The position numbers and the translations under genes were made by a program. A stretch of 64,000 bases of DNA, from the NCBI GenBank assembly GCA_951230915.1, contig OX579636.1, forward strand, positions 41,047,912-41,111,911, in the 5' to 3' direction. The first letter of the stretch is position 1. Each line of letters begins with the position of its first letter. Below are positions 60,262 to 64,000 of this stretch, piece after piece. The stretch is from Antitrichia curtipendula. Taxonomy: Eukaryota; Streptophyta; Bryopsida; Hypnales; Leucodontaceae. A model generated the notes under the pieces. The model had not been told where the DNA came from, made no database searches, and saw nothing but the letters and a program-made list of their open reading frames with translations.

Positions 60262-63200
60262 ATGGCGATGGAAGAGGGACCACCGACTGTCCAGATGGAG
60301 AATTTTGATGACAAGCCTAGTGCTACGGTGGAGGAGATGGCCATGCGGTTTGCTAGTGCTCAGCTCAACAGAGAATTGTCTACCGAAAATGCTGCAAGAG
60401 CTGATCGTGTAGCTGCAAGGAAAGCAGAGAAGGAGGCTGCTAATCGACGTAGAGAGATCAAGGGGAAGGCTGTTTGCAAGGAAGACTCAAAGGCCCGTCG
60501 AAGTGCACGAGAAGCTGTATCGATTACCAAGTTTTTCACTAGCTCCCGAAATGCAAGCAACCAACAGCCTCTCTTCGTAATCTGTATTCCATCGGATCCG
60601 ACATTTGATAGTTCACAGTCTGCTACAATGGAAGCATGCTCCAAGGCCGTGTCTATGGACACGGTGATGTTGGAGTCCACACCTCCACCTCAATCGCACG
60701 GAGGGAGTAGCAGTCGTGGTGCATCAAAGTTTGCAGAGGCAGCCCTCCAAACACGCCGCCAATTACGTTCGGATTTGGTGGAGATTTCAGATGGCGAAGA
60801 GGACGTTCAAACCGATGATGACTTCCAAGAAGTTCGAGCTCCAAAGAAACAGAAAGTGAATTATGATTGTAGGCGACACTTCCAAAACGAATGGGCTGCG
60901 AAGCTTGTGTGGGCGGAACCAATTCAGGGTAATGATGGTCAAGTGCACCTTGTGAAGTGCAAGGTTTGCTCTATTTTTCAGAAGACCCCCAAGATTTTGG
61001 GGCCGAAGTGGGACACATTGACGAAGCACGAAGGCAGAAGAGAAGCAGCATTTGACATGCCGCAGTACAACGTCAAAGCTGGGGAGTGGTACATTTCAAG
61101 AACTAGTAGGCACCAAATCAACTTACGGCTTTTTGCTGCCAGGCAACCAACATCTGTCTTGCAGCAAGTGAACGTGAGCAATGCATCAGCAAAGTCGAAG
61201 AAAATTGTGCAACTAAGCACCATTTATCAAATCCTAGCCTCTGGCCGACCCATGCTAGAATACGAGGAGAGACAAGGCCTATATGCCTTCCTTAACGTTC
61301 CAAACCTTCCTCGAATGCATTGGACTGATTCGTCTGGGTGGCAGATGGCTGAGTTTCTGTATGAGCAGGTGAAACAGGCCATGAAGAATACAATATCTCT
61401 TGCCCACTTCGTCGCGATCACTTGCGATGAAGTCACTTCAGTGGACAATGGCAGTTGGCTATGTATTCATGAGTACATTGTGGAGTCATATGTTAGAATT
61501 CCACTTATGATTTCTTTACAGCTCCTAGTGGATGGAGCTGCTGCAGACACCCTTACTCTGGTAATCATGAAGGCCTTAGAGGTTGGAGGAGAGTTGACGT
61601 CCGACCAAGTTTCTCAAAGGCTATTGTGTTTTGGAGCAGACGGAGTGAGTACTTTCCAAGGAGCTCACAGTGGGGTTACAACCCAGATCCAGACAAAATT
61701 TGCACCTTTTTGTTTGGGAGTCCACTGCATGGCCCATCGCTGCAATCTGGCTGCGAAGTCTTTGTCAGCCCTACCGATTTTTGCCGTGCTAGAACAAGTA
61801 ATTCAAAAAACTCACGCTTACTTCAGCAAGTCACCGAAGCGACTTTGCGAGTACCAAAAGCTCGCAGAGGTCATGGAAACCAAAGGCCTAAAGCCATTGC
61901 TTCAAGTTACTACATGTTGGATTTCCTTGTTAGAGCCTTTACGAAGATTGTTGACCGATTATCGTACCCTGTTGGCGAAGATGAAGGCAGATGCTTCGAA
62001 AAACGATGCAGCAGAGGTACGCACTTCCTTTGCCTTTTCTGTGTTGATGTGTGAATTGTGTTTGCTGTGCAAGTTGGTAGAACTAGTTTAGCAAATTATC
62101 CAGGAGCTATTGCCGCGTCATGATCGTCAAAGTGCTTGATTGCCCTGGAACTATTGGAAAATAGCAAGCCCTAGGTTATGAAAGGGGTATCGATTCAGAG
62201 TTGCTTTCACCTTGAGTAACAGTCTTTCAGTTTAATCCTTTTATCGTCCTTTGTTTCATGCGTGCTTCGCATTGCTACAAGCCTGCAACTCGTGGTTCCA
62301 AGAAGTTATCGAAGTTAGATTTTTTTTATGTAATTTTGCACGCAAACGAGCAAGCAAGCCTCGTTGACCTCATGTGCATCTCAATTGTGAGTGAGTGTGA
62401 TGTAAATTACATCTTTAATTATGTATCTTAAGAGATGCAAGCAATTAGTTTCAACTCTAATTTTCTTAACTTCTACTCTTGTTGACATCGATACAATGCG
62501 TACTAACAAGAAACAAGATTCCTTTGTTCTGGACAGCCCTTATTCAGCTTAATCTAATTCAAACATGTTCTAGGAAAAATCAGTATCCAATTTAGTGCTG
62601 TGTTTGAAGGATTTAATCTAGACTTTTATGGACAGTTCAGTCATGGTAGGATGAATTTGGTTCAACTTTGCTGGACTTTGATGAATTTTGTTCAGACATG
62701 TTTAGTCTACTGCTTTCTGTGACGTTCTGCTTGTATTTCACAATGAAAAACTAACTGAATATAGTGTGTCTTTTGCAGAAATGTTTGGAGCTGATGTTAA
62801 ATCCATATGCTTTGCTTGGCATGACGGCTTTGATGCCTCTCCTAGAGACCATCGATTTGCTTGTGACTTTCGCCCAGAAGCGAGATGTATACATCTGCGA
62901 CTTTGTGGCTACTCTCAAGATTGCGGAAGGCCAACTTTTTACTCTTTATGTGGATAAGGCTACTGCATACGATGCAGATGAATTTTAGGCGTTTAAAACT
63001 ATTTTAGACTGTTCACATTCCCAGATCCACATGAAGTGGGTATCAGATTTGAACAATGAATCAGCCCAACTCGTCTTTGTTGCTAATGGTGAAAAAATTT
63101 GGGTTGGGCATGAGAACAGAGTTGTGGACCGTGATCTGTTTGCCACCTTAGTCGCTTCTGTCAAATCAGAATGCACAGGTAATTTCTAACAAGTTAGGAT

Positions 63201-63923
63201 GAGATTCTTTTATGAGTTTGCATTTGTATGTTGCTTCATTTTGGATGTAACGGGCTGTTTGCCACCTTAGTCACTTCTAGACAATTTGGGTTGTTGATGG
63301 CTTATTATCTGTGGTGTTTGGCAGGTGCAGCTCGACAGCTCTTGAGAGAACTTCAAAACTACTTCCCCTCTCACCACATTATGGACGCCCTCGGTGTAGT
63401 ATATCCACAATATTGGTTGCAAAGCGAGGTAGAGGAAAGCTTCCCCAAGCATCTCACTGTTCTGATGGATTTTTACTGTGAGCCGAAGCTTGTCGAAATT
63501 GAGAAGGTAAAGCGTTTAGTTCCTCCCGTTTTGGACCGCCATAGCTTGCAAATTCAGCAAGGCTTATTTAAGCTAGCTATGTTGAATAATTCTCCAAAAG
63601 TCATGGAGCCTCTGTTTGACTTGAATCCGATAACTCAGCTTTGGCGACATCTGGATACGTGCACTGTCTTGAGAGTGAAGGCTTTTCCCGAGTTCTACAA
63701 GCTCGCAGAAGTTGTTGTTGTCCAAGTTCTAGGCTCAGTAGAAGACGAAAGATGCTTTAGTTCTTTAGCTTTTTTGAAAAATAAGCTCCGGAATTCATTG
63801 AATACCCACTTGGAGTGTGCGGTGGGGATGTACTCCCAGAAACTATTCACCTTGGAGACCTTCCCCTACGATGGTGCATATGAACAGTGGTTAGCTGCAG
63901 CAGATTCTAGATATGGGCTTTGA
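60262..63923 (+). pseudogene. hAT-transposase-derived gene (ZNF862-like) with one in-frame stop
   Basis: Three exons: 60262-62016, 62779-63178, 63325-63923. The sum is 2754 nt, 917 codons plus stop, with consistent phases (0 and 1). Residues 1-70 are charged and coiled-coil-like (KAEKEAANRRREIKGK). A BED-like zinc finger follows (VKCKVC, Cys233/Cys236, then LTKHEGRREA with His256). The RNase H-like hAT core has CDEVTS (Asp389), FGADGVSTFQG (Asp460) and HCMAHRCNLAAKS. The C-terminal dimerisation region has SVEDERCFSSLAFLKNKL at about 856. The frame is open on both sides of a single TAG at 62986-62988 (codon 655), where the product would lose the dimerisation region. No flanking hAT inverted ends or 8-bp duplication were found, and introns plus telo-box leader suggest a long-resident, perhaps once domesticated, gene. 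Alternatives are recent pseudogenisation, readthrough or a sequencing error. Start is the first ATG after the leader acceptor; ATG at 60268 is an alternative. Confidence 0.8.
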
Positions 63924-64000
63924 GTTGTGTCACAATTAGTGGTTCTAGATCCAAGCTTGCTCTAGATCACTTTGTCTTCAGTGAATAGGACCTTGCTTGT
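63924..64000 (+). other. 3' flank of the hAT-derived gene, cut by the window edge
   Basis: Only 77 bases remain after the stop, so any right-hand transposon end would lie outside the window. Confidence 0.5.

Noticed and set aside
62986..62988. TAG read as part of a TTTTAG splice acceptor
   Set aside because: No matching donor lies upstream in exon 2 and the frame continues with family-like sequence on both sides without a gap, so a nonsense codon is simpler.
1..64000. LTR retrotransposon
   Set aside because: No long direct repeats with TG...CA ends, primer-binding site or reverse-transcriptase frame were seen.

Overview
The window is nuclear DNA of a land plant. Four spliced genes can be rebuilt exactly, with consistent splice phases and exon sums divisible by three. 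They are an SR-cyclophilin, a plastid-targeted small membrane protein, a plastid-type alkaline/neutral invertase and a WSD1-type wax ester synthase. AAACCCTAA-type telo-boxes lie in three gene leaders, and Stowaway and CACTA MITEs are present, which also points to a plant. The ZNF862-like hAT gene and the abundance of TTAA-flanked piggyBac-type MITEs make me lean toward a non-flowering plant (moss, liverwort, lycophyte or fern). That placement is an inference with low confidence.

Layout. 1-6.2 kb is AT-rich non-coding DNA with a (TA)n tract and foldback repeats. 6.6-14.4 kb holds the SR-cyclophilin (+, 13 coding exons, 786 aa). 14.4-20 kb is AT-rich with two TTAA elements and a GC-rich palindromic island. 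20.6-23.0 kb holds the plastid membrane protein (-, 3 exons, 167 aa). 23.3-26.3 kb carries MITEs. 26.3-30.8 kb is the invertase (-, 5 exons, 603 aa), with a Stowaway MITE in intron 1. 31.4-34 kb carries more MITEs. 34.1-40.3 kb is the WSD1-like acyltransferase (-, 7 exons, 522 aa), with a 117-bp tandem repeat and transposon ends in its introns. 41-59.4 kb is gene-poor and densely packed with short non-autonomous DNA transposons and inverted repeats. 59.4-63.9 kb is a three-exon hAT-transposase-derived gene (+) that reads well throughout except for one in-frame TAG.

The genes do not form an operon or a shared pathway. Sucrose cleavage in plastids (invertase) and surface or storage wax synthesis (WSD1) are both carbon metabolism, but nothing in the sequence links them.

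The most unusual content is the swarm of TTAA-bounded elements whose ends begin CCC: at least seven with both ends, plus solo ends. Their length (about 230 bp to 2.3 kb), TTAA flanks and CCC/GGG termini fit non-autonomous piggyBac elements, which are rarely described in plants. Other well-defined elements include a Mutator-type MITE with a 9-bp target duplication, CACTA MITEs with 3-bp target duplications, two Stowaway elements, a family with TAAGGTAG ends, and a 233-bp-arm inverted repeat interrupted by a 293-bp insertion. No rRNA, convincing tRNA, CRISPR array or complete LTR retrotransposon was seen.
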